DNA of 55,645 nucleotides. Origin: Hyphomonadaceae bacterium. GTDB taxonomy: Bacteria > Pseudomonadota > Alphaproteobacteria > Caulobacterales > Maricaulaceae. The notes beneath the pieces were generated by a model. That model had not been told where the DNA came from. It was given only the letters and a program-made list of their open reading frames with translations, and ran no database searches. A program made the position numbers and the translations under genes. The stretch is taken from assembly GCA_013001295.1 (NCBI GenBank), contig JABDMW010000027.1:1-55645 (forward strand), read 5' to 3'. Numbering within the stretch: the first letter of the stretch is position 1; the number at the start of each line of letters is the position of its first letter. This document shows, piece by piece, positions 41,742-50,352 of this stretch.

Positions 41742-43298
41742 ATGAAACAAATGCAAGGTCTAGACGCATCCTTTGTTGCCATGGAGCAAGCAGATGCTCC
41801 CGTACATATCGGGTCGATTGTAATTTACGATCCATCGACAGCGCCTGGCGGGTTTGTCCGCTTCAAAGATATCTTATCATTTATGGAAAGCCGGTTGCAT
41901 CTGGCCAGTACAATGCGCCAGAAAATGGTAAAAGTACCCTTTGGCATAGATTATCCATATTGGGTCCAAGACATAAATTTCGACCTCGAATACCATGTCC
42001 GACATTTGGCACTGCCAAAGCCCGGCGACTGGCGTCAATTGTGCATTCAGGCAGCCCGGATTTTTGCGCGGCCGCTCGATCTCGACCGACCGCCATGGGA
42101 AATCACAGTTATCGAAGGTCTGGACAATGTCGAGGGCGTCCCAAAAGGATCTTATGCGATGGTATCAAAAGTTCATCATTCTGCAATTGATGGCGTTTCC
42201 GGCGTCGATATGATGAATGCCCTGCACACATTGACACCATCGGTTGAACCGCCTGCGACCGTCGATGAATGGCGACCGGAGTCTGATCCGAGTCAAATCG
42301 GGATGTTTATGCGCGGATACACGCGCAGCCTCGTCAACCCATGGCGTCAAGCCAATGCGATGCGAAAATCCCTGCCGGGGCTGGCGCGCGCGACCAAAGG
42401 CCTTATCAAGAAAGATTTCGATTTCAAAGCGATACTTGAAACGCCGAAGACACGGTTTAATGGAACGGTGTCGCCGCACCGTATGGTCGGAGCCTGTACC
42501 TTCCCGATGGAAGATATAAAATTGATCCGAAATCTGTCCCCGGGTTCAAAATTGAATGACGTTATGTTGTCTATTGTCGGCGGCACCATGCGGAATTATT
42601 TAAAATCTAAAAACGAATTACCGGATACGAGTTGCACGGCGATGGCACCGATTTCCGTTCGGGCGGAAAGCGAGAAAAACAAGCTCGGCAACCAGGTGTC
42701 CGCGATGTTTGTCCCGTTAGGGTCTCATATTGCTAACGCAGCCGAACGCATGGTGTATGTGCATCAGGAAACCGGCAAAGCCAAGTCATTTACGAACGCT
42801 CTCGGCGCACGCCAAACCAGTGAAATGGCAAAACTTGCGCCTCAGCCTGTGATGAATATCGGAGCCTCTTTATTCACAAAATTCAAGCTCGCTGACCATA
42901 TAAAGCCGGCCATCAACACAGTTGTCACCAATGTGCCCGGGCCGCCTATGCCGATTTATTCAGCCGGAGCAAAAATGGTTGGCGTTTATGGCATGTTGTG
43001 CCTTGTTGATGGTATGCGCCTTGGTCATATCGTTCAAAGCTATTGCGATGACGTGACCCTGAGCTTCACTGCGGACCGAAGCGCTGTTCCCGATCCGGAC
43101 TTCTATACGCAATGTATGCAAAAGAGTTTTGAGGACCATCTGAAACTGGCTCTTGCGGCCCAGGCATCTCAAGAACCAAAGTCCGAAGATAAGTCGAAAA
43201 CGACCCGTACCGTGAAAACGAAAGTAAAGCCGAAATCTAAGACGACAGCTGAGTCGAAAACCGTCAAATCAAATGGTGTGCGAAAACCGCTTAACTAA
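41742..43298 (+). CDS. wax ester synthase / diacylglycerol acyltransferase (WS/DGAT)
   Basis: A 518-residue bifunctional acyltransferase. The catalytic HHSAIDG is at residues 145-151 (HHxxxDG), preceded by RPPWEITVIEGL and followed in the second half by the family blocks LNDVMLSIVGGTMRNYL, the PISVR region and VVTNVPGPPMPIYSAGAKM. It transfers acyl groups from acyl-CoA to fatty alcohols or diacylglycerol to make wax esters or triacylglycerol storage lipid, at the inner membrane surface. The last 45 residues are lysine- and threonine-rich (KTTRTVKTKVKPKSKTT), beyond the family's normal end. A lipase-like hydrolase gene follows 68 bases on. Confidence 0.93.
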   Translation: MKQMQGLDASFVAMEQADAPVHIGSIVIYDPSTAPGGFVRFKDILSFMESRLHLASTMRQKMVKVPFGIDYPYWVQDINFDLEYHVRHLALPKPGDWRQLCIQAARIFARPLDLDRPPWEITVIEGLDNVEGVPKGSYAMVSKVHHSAIDGVSGVDMMNALHTLTPSVEPPATVDEWRPESDPSQIGMFMRGYTRSLVNPWRQANAMRKSLPGLARATKGLIKKDFDFKAILETPKTRFNGTVSPHRMVGACTFPMEDIKLIRNLSPGSKLNDVMLSIVGGTMRNYLKSKNELPDTSCTAMAPISVRAESEKNKLGNQVSAMFVPLGSHIANAAERMVYVHQETGKAKSFTNALGARQTSEMAKLAPQPVMNIGASLFTKFKLADHIKPAINTVVTNVPGPPMPIYSAGAKMVGVYGMLCLVDGMRLGHIVQSYCDDVTLSFTADRSAVPDPDFYTQCMQKSFEDHLKLALAAQASQEPKSEDKSKTTRTVKTKVKPKSKTTAESKTVKSNGVRKPLN

Positions 43299-43366
43299 TT
43301 GGTAATTTATAGTCATTCTGATGGGCATAAATAATACATGCCAAGATTCGGCTGCTAGGGGAAAAT

Positions 43367-44134
43367 ATGGCACAGCTTTTATCGCGTAAGGCTCCGTCCT
43401 TATTCTGGACAATGGTCGAAGGCCGCTCTGTTGTTGAACTCAGCTGGTTTTATTCCTTACGCCTCGCGATGAAACGCTTGCCGAAAGGCGATGGTCACCC
43501 AGTCATAACATTTCCCGGATTTTTCGCCAGTGATGCGTCGACCCGCCCTATGCGCAGCCTTTTGGATGATTTGGGGTATACGACCTTTGGATGGGGGCTG
43601 GGCCGCAATCTGATTTTTGACGATCACCGCGAAGAAAGCATGCGGGAATTGCTCCGGGAAGTTTACCGGCATCAGGAACGCAAAGTTTCGCTGATCGGAT
43701 GGAGTCTCGGGGGTGTATTTGCCCGCGAAATTGCAAAAAACCACCCGGATCTGGTGCGCTCGGTGATAACACTGGGAAGCCCGATCTCAGGGGATATGGA
43801 ACATTCAAACGCCAGACGGCTATTTCATTTAATTAATGGAGAGCCGGAACTGGAGATGATGGAGCGCCTCAGAACGCTCAGGGACGCGCCGCCGGTACCG
43901 TGCACGTCAATTTATACAAAAACCGACGGGGTTGTTGCCTGGCGAGGGTCGTTGCAGGACGAAAGTGAGATCGCGGAGAATATTCAAGTCCCTGCCAGTC
44001 ATGTCGGCCTCGGGGTCAACCCGCTGGTCATGTACGCGATGGCAGACCGTCTGGCCCAGGCTGAAGGTAAATGGAAGCCATTCGCACCCAAAGGAATTGT
44101 CCAAAAAAACCTGTTCAAAAAGCCGAAAATCTAA
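43367..44134 (+). CDS. alpha/beta hydrolase (lipase/esterase-like)
   Basis: A 255-residue alpha/beta hydrolase with a lipase-like fold. The oxyanion segment is ITFPGFFASDASTRPMRSLL, the nucleophile elbow GWSLG lies at residues 111-115 (Ser113), TLGSPISG follows, and an Asp in YTKTDGVVAW and a His in PASHVGLGVNPLV complete a likely triad. This pattern is close to triacylglycerol-lipase-like and PGAP1-like hydrolases. GGGGA precedes the ATG. Because it directly follows the WS/DGAT gene, turnover of the stored lipid is a reasonable guess. No signal peptide, so cytoplasmic. Confidence 0.87.
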   Translation: MAQLLSRKAPSLFWTMVEGRSVVELSWFYSLRLAMKRLPKGDGHPVITFPGFFASDASTRPMRSLLDDLGYTTFGWGLGRNLIFDDHREESMRELLREVYRHQERKVSLIGWSLGGVFAREIAKNHPDLVRSVITLGSPISGDMEHSNARRLFHLINGEPELEMMERLRTLRDAPPVPCTSIYTKTDGVVAWRGSLQDESEIAENIQVPASHVGLGVNPLVMYAMADRLAQAEGKWKPFAPKGIVQKNLFKKPKI

Positions 44135-44192
44135 ATATCCGCTCGATTCTAACTGCATTTCCTGCGTTGATATATCGCGCTACAATTAAACG

Positions 44193-44222
44193 CGTTTTCA
44201 CGTTTTTAGTGTAAACGTTTTT
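44193..44222 (+). terminator. probable intrinsic terminator after the hydrolase gene
   Basis: CGTTTTCAC at 44193-44201 pairs with GTGTAAACG at 44209-44217 with one T-T mismatch and a seven-base loop; five T follow. It is 58 bases past the hydrolase stop and 40 before the dsbD-like start. Confidence 0.55.
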
Positions 44223-44262
44223 GTGATTGTTAATTGAACGTCGGCTGACGTATTGAAATCGG

Positions 44263-46344
44263 GTGAATGTTATTTTGACATATGTGCGAATACTGGGGCT
44301 GGTATTACTTGGCCTATGCTTGTCGTTGACTGCGACAGCGAGCGAGACGGAGCCCACGGACACCGGCCGTGTCGTGGCCCAGCTGGTTACATCTCATGAT
44401 CAGGTTGAGGCCGGTGATGATTTTTATGTCGCACTGGTTACAACAATGGATCCGGAATGGCACATTTACTGGAAAAACCCCGGCGATAGCGGTGAACCTG
44501 TCGACATCTATTGGGGCGACTCGCCGTCGGTTGACGTCGGTGAGATTGTGTGGCCTTTACCCGCCACCATCCCGACCGGCCCTATTATAAATTATGGATT
44601 TGATGGCCGGGTTATCTTCCCCATGCCGGTCACAGCTCCTGAAGATTTACAAGATGGCGATGTCATCTCTATGGACGCTGACATTACCTATCTGGTGTGC
44701 AAAGACATTTGCATCCCTGAAATGGCTCAATTATCTGTTGCGGTCACAATCGGCGAAGAAATCGCCGATGATCGATGGGCCTACAATATTGAATCCGCTT
44801 TAGCAGAGGCGCCCCCGCCAACTGATATGATTGCCGGTGTTCAACTCGAAAATGGTGAGATCAGTTTTGAATTCGAGCTTGATCCCACGGACATTAAGGA
44901 AGCGTATTTCTTTCCCGAAACACCCGGCATGATCAATCACAGCGCCCCGCAGACACTGGCGCTGGGCGAAACCGGTTTGAGACTTTCTGTTGAGGCAGGG
45001 TTTAGTTTGAAGGATAGATTGCGAGGCCCGATCAAAGGTGTGCTCCGTTCAGAAAACGCAGCAGGTGATGTGACGGGGCAATGGGTAACCACCCACCCTG
45101 ATTTGAGTGTCGCAATCGGGAATGTGGCTCAACCCGTGGCCGCCAATGTTTCTAGCCTGACGGTACTTACAGCTCTCATCGGTGCTTTTATTGGCGGTCT
45201 TATTTTGAATTTAATGCCGTGCGTTTTCCCGGTTATTTCGATGAAGGCGCTGAACTTTGCGCGCCACGCCCATGAAGACGTAGCGCTTATACGCAAACAA
45301 GGTTGGCTCTATGTGGCTGGCGTCATTGTGACCTTTGTGGCCTTAGTCGTTGTGTTACTGGCGCTCAAGGCCGCCGGGTCTTCAGTGGGTTGGGGCTTCC
45401 AACTGCAAAACCCTGTCGTGATCGGTGCGCTCGCGGTCTTGTTCTTTGTGATCGGGCTCAATTTGTTGGGCGCGTATGATCTGAAGCTCGGCGTTGAAAA
45501 TGTCGGCGCTGATTTGGCGGCAAAAGATGGAAATTCGGGTGCCTTCTTCACCGGTGTTCTCGCCGCCATTGTTGCCACGCCGTGTACAGCGCCGTTTATG
45601 GCAGGAGCGATTGGTTTTGCACTTGTTCAGCCTGCACTGGTGACCCTGATCATATTCCTCGCGCTCGGTATTGGGTTCGCACTGCCGTTTTTAATCCTGT
45701 CGTATTGGCCTTCTTTGTTACGCAAACTACCGAAGCCGGGCCCGTGGATGGAAACGTTTAAACAAATCATGGCTTTCTTCATGTTTGGGGCCGTTGTGTG
45801 GTTGTTGTGGGTTTTGTCATTTCAAACCGATGAAGGCGGGATGGCCAAAATTTTGATCGCCCTCCTTGCCATTGGCTTTGGCGTGTTTGCACTGGGTAAG
45901 TCCGGTAATTGGGCGAAACTAGCCACAGGTGTTTCGATCCTGTTGGCAGCGGTTTTGGTTGGGTCCTTGCATGTCGGCAAGCCCAGCGACGTCACGCTCT
46001 CTAACCAAGCATGGTCACCTGAAACGGTAGCGAAAATCCGCGGGGAAGGGAAAGGCGTTTTTGTCGATTTCACTGCTGCCTGGTGCGTCACCTGTAAAGT
46101 CAATGAACAGCTCGTGCTCAACGGCGCGGGGGATCTGTTTGAAATGCACAATACTGAGTTTCTGGTCGCTGACTGGACGAACAAAAATGATCTGATCGCC
46201 AATGAACTTGCGAAATACGGACGTTCAGGTGTTCCACTATACCTTCTTTTCCCTCCGGGTCACAATTCTGTGAAAGCTGAGGTCTTGCCTCAAATTTTGA
46301 CGCGCTCTATGCTAGAAGACGCGCTCGAAGGGAATTCGAACTAA
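44263..46344 (+). CDS. ScsB/DsbD-type thiol:disulfide interchange protein
   Basis: A 693-residue inner-membrane electron carrier with three parts. A signal peptide (about 1-27) is followed by a periplasmic alpha-type domain to residue 290 that holds the pair Cys146/Cys150 (VCKDICIP). The central eight-helix domain carries Cys320 in LMPCVFPV and Cys441 in ATPCTAPF. The C-terminal thioredoxin-like domain has Cys608/Cys611 in AAWCVTCK. The long N-terminal domain is of the ScsB kind rather than classical DsbD. It moves electrons from cytoplasmic thioredoxin to periplasmic partners, probably including the peroxiredoxin-like protein encoded ten bases downstream. The start is a GTG with a poor ribosome site; a TTG at 44275 is an alternative. 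Confidence 0.9.
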   Translation: MNVILTYVRILGLVLLGLCLSLTATASETEPTDTGRVVAQLVTSHDQVEAGDDFYVALVTTMDPEWHIYWKNPGDSGEPVDIYWGDSPSVDVGEIVWPLPATIPTGPIINYGFDGRVIFPMPVTAPEDLQDGDVISMDADITYLVCKDICIPEMAQLSVAVTIGEEIADDRWAYNIESALAEAPPPTDMIAGVQLENGEISFEFELDPTDIKEAYFFPETPGMINHSAPQTLALGETGLRLSVEAGFSLKDRLRGPIKGVLRSENAAGDVTGQWVTTHPDLSVAIGNVAQPVAANVSSLTVLTALIGAFIGGLILNLMPCVFPVISMKALNFARHAHEDVALIRKQGWLYVAGVIVTFVALVVVLLALKAAGSSVGWGFQLQNPVVIGALAVLFFVIGLNLLGAYDLKLGVENVGADLAAKDGNSGAFFTGVLAAIVATPCTAPFMAGAIGFALVQPALVTLIIFLALGIGFALPFLILSYWPSLLRKLPKPGPWMETFKQIMAFFMFGAVVWLLWVLSFQTDEGGMAKILIALLAIGFGVFALGKSGNWAKLATGVSILLAAVLVGSLHVGKPSDVTLSNQAWSPETVAKIRGEGKGVFVDFTAAWCVTCKVNEQLVLNGAGDLFEMHNTEFLVADWTNKNDLIANELAKYGRSGVPLYLLFPPGHNSVKAEVLPQILTRSMLEDALEGNSN

Positions 46345-46354
46345 GGAGAACCAG

Positions 46355-46975
46355 ATGAAATTTTCAACAAAAGCAACGCTCAGTGCTGTTTTGACCTGTG
46401 CAACAGCTTTATCATTTTCAAATCCCGCCATGGCGAAAGTTGTCACAGGCGAAGCCGCGCCAGACGTGCGTGTGATCGATTCTAATGGCGTCGAAAGAAC
46501 GCTTAGCGAATTCAAAGGCCAAGATGTAGTTTTGGAATGGACCAATCATAAGTGTCCCTATGTTGTGAAACACTATGACAGCAACAATATGCAAAATACC
46601 CAGAAGCGCGCATCAGAAGACGGATTTGCCTGGTTGACCGTAATTTCGTCAGCGCCGGGCAAACAAGGTCATGTCAGCGGCGAAAAAGCCAACAAATTGA
46701 CGAAAAAAAGAGGGGCAACACCAACAGCCGTGTTGTTAGATGAGTCTGGTGATGCAGGCCGTCTCTATGCTGCGAAAACCACACCGCACATGTATATCGT
46801 CAACAAGCAAGGTACTCTTGTCTATCAAGGTGCTATTGACAGCATTCCGAGCGCCAATCCCAAGAAGATTGCTGAAGCCACGAATTATGTGACGGCGGCG
46901 CTTGATTCTATGAAGGCGGGCACGGCCATTGAAGTAACAGACAGCCAGCCTTACGGATGTTCGATCAAATACTGA
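46355..46975 (+). CDS. exported thioredoxin-fold / peroxiredoxin-like protein
   Basis: A 206-residue secreted protein with signal peptide ending AMA at residue 27. The mature part has the AhpC/TSA-like thioredoxin fold: GEAAPDVRVIDSNG, LSEFKGQDVVLEWTNHKCPYV with Cys67 as likely peroxidatic residue, TPHMYIVNKQGTLVYQGAID. A second Cys, Cys202, is five residues from the C-terminus and may be the resolving or exchange cysteine. It starts ten bases after the ScsB/DsbD-like stop with a GGAG site. In Caulobacter, ScsB is known to reduce a periplasmic peroxiredoxin-like protein, so a peroxide-scavenging pair is likely here. A perfect terminator follows. Confidence 0.85.
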   Translation: MKFSTKATLSAVLTCATALSFSNPAMAKVVTGEAAPDVRVIDSNGVERTLSEFKGQDVVLEWTNHKCPYVVKHYDSNNMQNTQKRASEDGFAWLTVISSAPGKQGHVSGEKANKLTKKRGATPTAVLLDESGDAGRLYAAKTTPHMYIVNKQGTLVYQGAIDSIPSANPKKIAEATNYVTAALDSMKAGTAIEVTDSQPYGCSIKY

Positions 46976-46993
46976 ATGGCCAATAATTACACG

Positions 46994-47024
46994 AAAATAG
47001 GCGCCGCGTGGCGCCTATTTTTTT
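46994..47024 (+). terminator. intrinsic terminator after the peroxiredoxin-like gene
   Basis: A perfect 12-bp stem, AAAATAGGCGCC (46994-47005) with GGCGCCTATTTT (47010-47021), loop GCGT, and a run of T to 47024. It ends the ScsB-peroxiredoxin operon and separates it from pgi. Confidence 0.93.
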
Positions 47025-47100
47025 GCGCAGAGTGTGGACTAAGTCTGGTTCTTTCATCGGAATTGTTTTAGGCCTTGCTTTCAACGATGGGAGCTACGCC

Positions 47101-48687
47101 ATGGCAAACAAACTCAAAAGCTGGAAAAAACTGGAAAACCTGACGGAACGAACAGAAGCCGATATACTGACCCTGTTTGACGACGCGAACCGGGCGACCC
47201 GAATGAGCTATCAAGTGGGAGGCCTGTTCGCAGATTTTTCGAAGCAACGCATTAATGTCGATATTCACAAAGCGCTCCTAAATTTGGCTGAAGAAGCGGA
47301 CCTTGAAGGCTGGCGCGCGAAATTATTCGCAGGCGAACCCATCAACACGACGGAAAATAGGGCGGTATTGCATCCTGCATTACGTGGCGTTGGCGGGAGC
47401 GAAGAGGTTAAAAAACAAGTTCGTGACATGCGGGCGCACATGCGGAAATTTTCTGCAAAAGTCCGCTCTGAGCAAAATTTCAATGCTATTGTCCACATCG
47501 GTATTGGCGGCTCGGATCTCGGGCCACGTTTATGTGCGGATGCCTTGGCTGCTTTAACGGAACCGGCGCTGGAGCTGAGGTTTGCTGAAAACGTAGACGG
47601 AGCATCCATTAATGATGCACTGGCTGGCCTCGATCCGAAATCCACTTTGGTCATCGCGGTGTCGAAATCCTTCACCACCCAGGAAACCTTGATGAATGTG
47701 ACGGCAGCCCGCGACTGGCTGATCGAAGGTGTGGGCGACAAAGCTGGCGCCCATATGATTGCCGTATCGGCCAATCGTGACGGCGCCGAGGCATTTGGCG
47801 TTGCATCTGATCAGATATTTGATTTTTGGGATTGGGTCGGCGGTCGCTATTCATTGTGGTCCGCCGTCGGGCTGTCTCTTCAAATTGCCTATGGCCCGGA
47901 TGTGTTTGACCAAATGTTGGACGGTGCCGCAGAAATGGACGAACATTTCCGCGATACGCCACTTGAGAATAATCTGCCAGTGATGATGGCATTGACTTTG
48001 ATCTGGAACCGCAATTTTCTCGGCTATCCTTCACAAGCGATCATCAGCTATGCGCGGCGCCTGCGTAAATTTCCTGCATTCTTGCAGCAACTGGAAATGG
48101 AGTCTAACGGTAAAAGCGTGGCCCGTGACGGGGGAGAAACCGTTCCGACCTGTCCGATTGTGTGGGGCGATGAAGGGACGAACGGTCAGCACGCCTTCTT
48201 CCAACTTCTGCATCAAGGCACGCTCGGCGCGCCGGTTGATTTTATCGGGGTCCTTGAAGATGCGGAAAACCGTCCCGAACATCACAAGGCGCTTTTGGCT
48301 AACCTGTTCGCCCAAAGCGAAGCGCTCATGGTCGGAAAGGATGCGAAAACCGTGCGCACGGAACTGGAAGACAAAGGATTGAGCGAAGACGAAATTCGCA
48401 CTTTGGCACCGCATAAGATGTTCCCGGGCAATCGTCCGTCAACCACCATCATGCTCGACCGGCTGGACGCCCGTGCGCTCGGCAATTTAATTGCGCTGTA
48501 TGAACACAAGGTCTTTGTTGCCAGCGTGATCTGGAACATCAATGCTTTTGACCAATGGGGTGTGGAACTTGGTAAGGTGTTGGCCAAAACGATCTTGACC
48601 GAGCTCGGCGAACATAACTCTCTTGATCATCACGACGCCTCAACCGCGCATCTAATTGGCCTTGCCCGCAAGAGTATAACGTCCTAG
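47101..48687 (+). CDS. pgi: glucose-6-phosphate isomerase
   Basis: A 528-residue enzyme from the ATG at 47101, which has GGGAG upstream; the frame extends to 47008, but that start lies inside the terminator. PGI signatures are present: IGIGGSDLGPRL, SKSFTTQETLMN, DWVGGRYSLWSAVGLS, QQLEMESNGKS (catalytic Glu), GTNGQHAFFQLLHQG and the C-terminal INAFDQWGVELGK. It interconverts glucose 6-phosphate and fructose 6-phosphate. hisS follows ten bases on and is probably cotranscribed. Confidence 0.96.
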   Translation: MANKLKSWKKLENLTERTEADILTLFDDANRATRMSYQVGGLFADFSKQRINVDIHKALLNLAEEADLEGWRAKLFAGEPINTTENRAVLHPALRGVGGSEEVKKQVRDMRAHMRKFSAKVRSEQNFNAIVHIGIGGSDLGPRLCADALAALTEPALELRFAENVDGASINDALAGLDPKSTLVIAVSKSFTTQETLMNVTAARDWLIEGVGDKAGAHMIAVSANRDGAEAFGVASDQIFDFWDWVGGRYSLWSAVGLSLQIAYGPDVFDQMLDGAAEMDEHFRDTPLENNLPVMMALTLIWNRNFLGYPSQAIISYARRLRKFPAFLQQLEMESNGKSVARDGGETVPTCPIVWGDEGTNGQHAFFQLLHQGTLGAPVDFIGVLEDAENRPEHHKALLANLFAQSEALMVGKDAKTVRTELEDKGLSEDEIRTLAPHKMFPGNRPSTTIMLDRLDARALGNLIALYEHKVFVASVIWNINAFDQWGVELGKVLAKTILTELGEHNSLDHHDASTAHLIGLARKSITS

Positions 48688-48697
48688 AGAACCACGC

Positions 48698-50176
48698 ATG
48701 GCAAAGAAGAATAAAATACAGCGTCCCAAAGCGCGGCGTCCACGCGGATTTGAAGACAAATCCTCAGATATCTTGCGCTCGGAAGCGCGGCTGATTGAAG
48801 CCGCATTTTCGGTATATGATGCCAACGGGTTTGAACCCCTGCAAACACCGGCGTTCGAATATGCGGATGTACTGGGCAAATTCCTGCCCGATGAAGACCG
48901 ACCCAATGTCGGCGTGTTTGCCCTGCGCGACGATGACGAACAATGGATGGCGCTACGATATGATTTAACCGCGCCTTTGGCCCGGTTTGTTGCCGAGAAT
49001 TACGACGCGCTGGCTAAACCTTATCGCCGCTATCAGGCGGGAAGCGTATTTCGCAATGAAAAACCGGGCCCGGGCCGGTTTCGCGAATTCGTCCAATGCG
49101 ACGCGGACAGTGTTGGTGCACCGGGGGCGGCGGCTGATACGGAAATGATCATGTTGGCGGCCGACGTTATGAAAGCAGTGGGTCTTGAGACTGGCGGTTA
49201 TGTCATCCGGGTCAATAACCGCAAGCTTCTGGACGGAATTTTGGAAGCTAGCGGTGTTCCCAATACTGAGGAAGGTGCAATTCAACGCCTGAAAGTTTTG
49301 CGCGCGATTGACAAGCTCGACCGCCTTGGCGCAGACGGCGTTGCGGCTCTTCTGGGCGAAGGCCGTGAAGATGAAAGCGGTGACTATACCGAGGGCGCGA
49401 AACTGAACGCGGCTGGAGTTAAAGCCGTACTTGGATTTACAACAGCCAGCGCGACCGACCGGGGGGATACCATGAACACATTGGCTAGTCTTGTTGGGTC
49501 GTCGTCTGCGGGTCAGGCTGGCGTTGATGAGCTTAAAATGATTGATGCCATACTGGGTGCCTGTGATTACGGGCCCGACCGGGTCGTGTTTGATACCTCG
49601 ATCGTGCGCGGGCTTGGATATTATACTGGTCCGGTGTTTGAGGCGGAACTCCTGGCCGATATTAAAGATAAAAAAGGCCGTCCCGTGCGCATCGGTTCGG
49701 TGGGCGGCGGTGGCCGCTATGATGATCTGGTGTCCCGGTTCCGCGGGCAGGCCGTGCCTGCGACCGGTTTTTCATTTGGCGTGTCGCGGTTTGCCAGCGC
49801 ACTCGCCCGGTTAAACCCAGAACAGCAAGGTGAAAGTGCGCCAGTAATTATTTGTGCCTTCGACCGCGAATTGATGGGCGAATATTTCAAAATGGCGGCG
49901 GAGTTACGTGCCGCGGGGATCCGCGCCGAAGTGTTTGTCGGAGCCGGTAATGTCGCAAAACAGCTTAAATACGCCGATCGGCGCGGTGCCAAGCTTGCGG
50001 TGCTTATGGGCAGTGATGAGCTTGAACGCGGCGAGGTGACCATTAAAGATCTGGTGCTTGGGGCGGAAATGGCCAAAGCGATTTCCGACAATAAAGAATG
50101 GCGCGAAAACAAGGATATGCAGCGCAGTTGTAAGCGCGATCAATTTGTCGCCACGATCAAAGAGATGAGCGCCTAA
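48698..50176 (+). CDS. hisS: histidyl-tRNA synthetase, alphaproteobacterial type
   Basis: A 492-residue class II synthetase, about 70 residues longer than the E. coli enzyme. Visible: MALRYDLTAPLARF near residue 84, motif 2 as YQAGSVFRNEKPGPGRFREFVQ (111-133, in outline), RGLGYYTGPVFEAE near 304 (histidine A motif), GGGGRYDDL near 336 and motif 3 ATGFSFGVSRF (355-365). The C-terminal anticodon-binding domain contains KQLKYADRRGAKLAVLMG. The RNEKPGPGRFREF motif 2 differs from the usual bacterial RYERPQKGRYRQF. In parts of the alphaproteobacteria this type goes with tRNA-His lacking the extra G-1; whether that holds here cannot be judged without the tRNA-His gene. Confidence 0.95.
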   Translation: MAKKNKIQRPKARRPRGFEDKSSDILRSEARLIEAAFSVYDANGFEPLQTPAFEYADVLGKFLPDEDRPNVGVFALRDDDEQWMALRYDLTAPLARFVAENYDALAKPYRRYQAGSVFRNEKPGPGRFREFVQCDADSVGAPGAAADTEMIMLAADVMKAVGLETGGYVIRVNNRKLLDGILEASGVPNTEEGAIQRLKVLRAIDKLDRLGADGVAALLGEGREDESGDYTEGAKLNAAGVKAVLGFTTASATDRGDTMNTLASLVGSSSAGQAGVDELKMIDAILGACDYGPDRVVFDTSIVRGLGYYTGPVFEAELLADIKDKKGRPVRIGSVGGGGRYDDLVSRFRGQAVPATGFSFGVSRFASALARLNPEQQGESAPVIICAFDRELMGEYFKMAAELRAAGIRAEVFVGAGNVAKQLKYADRRGAKLAVLMGSDELERGEVTIKDLVLGAEMAKAISDNKEWRENKDMQRSCKRDQFVATIKEMSA

Positions 50177-50183
50177 AATCAAA

Positions 50184-50207
50184 AAAAACCCGCTCACAAG
50201 GAGCGGG
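50184..50207 (-). terminator. intrinsic terminator facing the minus strand, after hisS
   Basis: CCCGCTC (50189-50195) pairs with GAGCGGG (50201-50207) around a five-base loop. On the plus strand the stem is preceded by eight A and not followed by T, so read on the minus strand it is a stem followed by eight T. No minus-strand gene lies to its right before 52991, so its client transcript is unknown; it may act weakly on hisS as well. Confidence 0.75.
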
Positions 50208-50352
50208 GGAATAGTTAGGAGAGAGAACTGTTCGCCAAATCACAAAAGGCGATCAGTTGAGTCTGTAATGGCGGGTGTTGCCTGAACACAGCTTGAACGA
50301 AATGTCTTGACCTTTTTGCCCTCTAGTGGCTCATTGCGCCAAAGGACAAATT

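Noticed and set aside
47008-47100. Longer pgi start
   Set aside because: It begins inside the terminator stem at 46994-47024; the ATG at 47101 has a ribosome site and gives the normal length.
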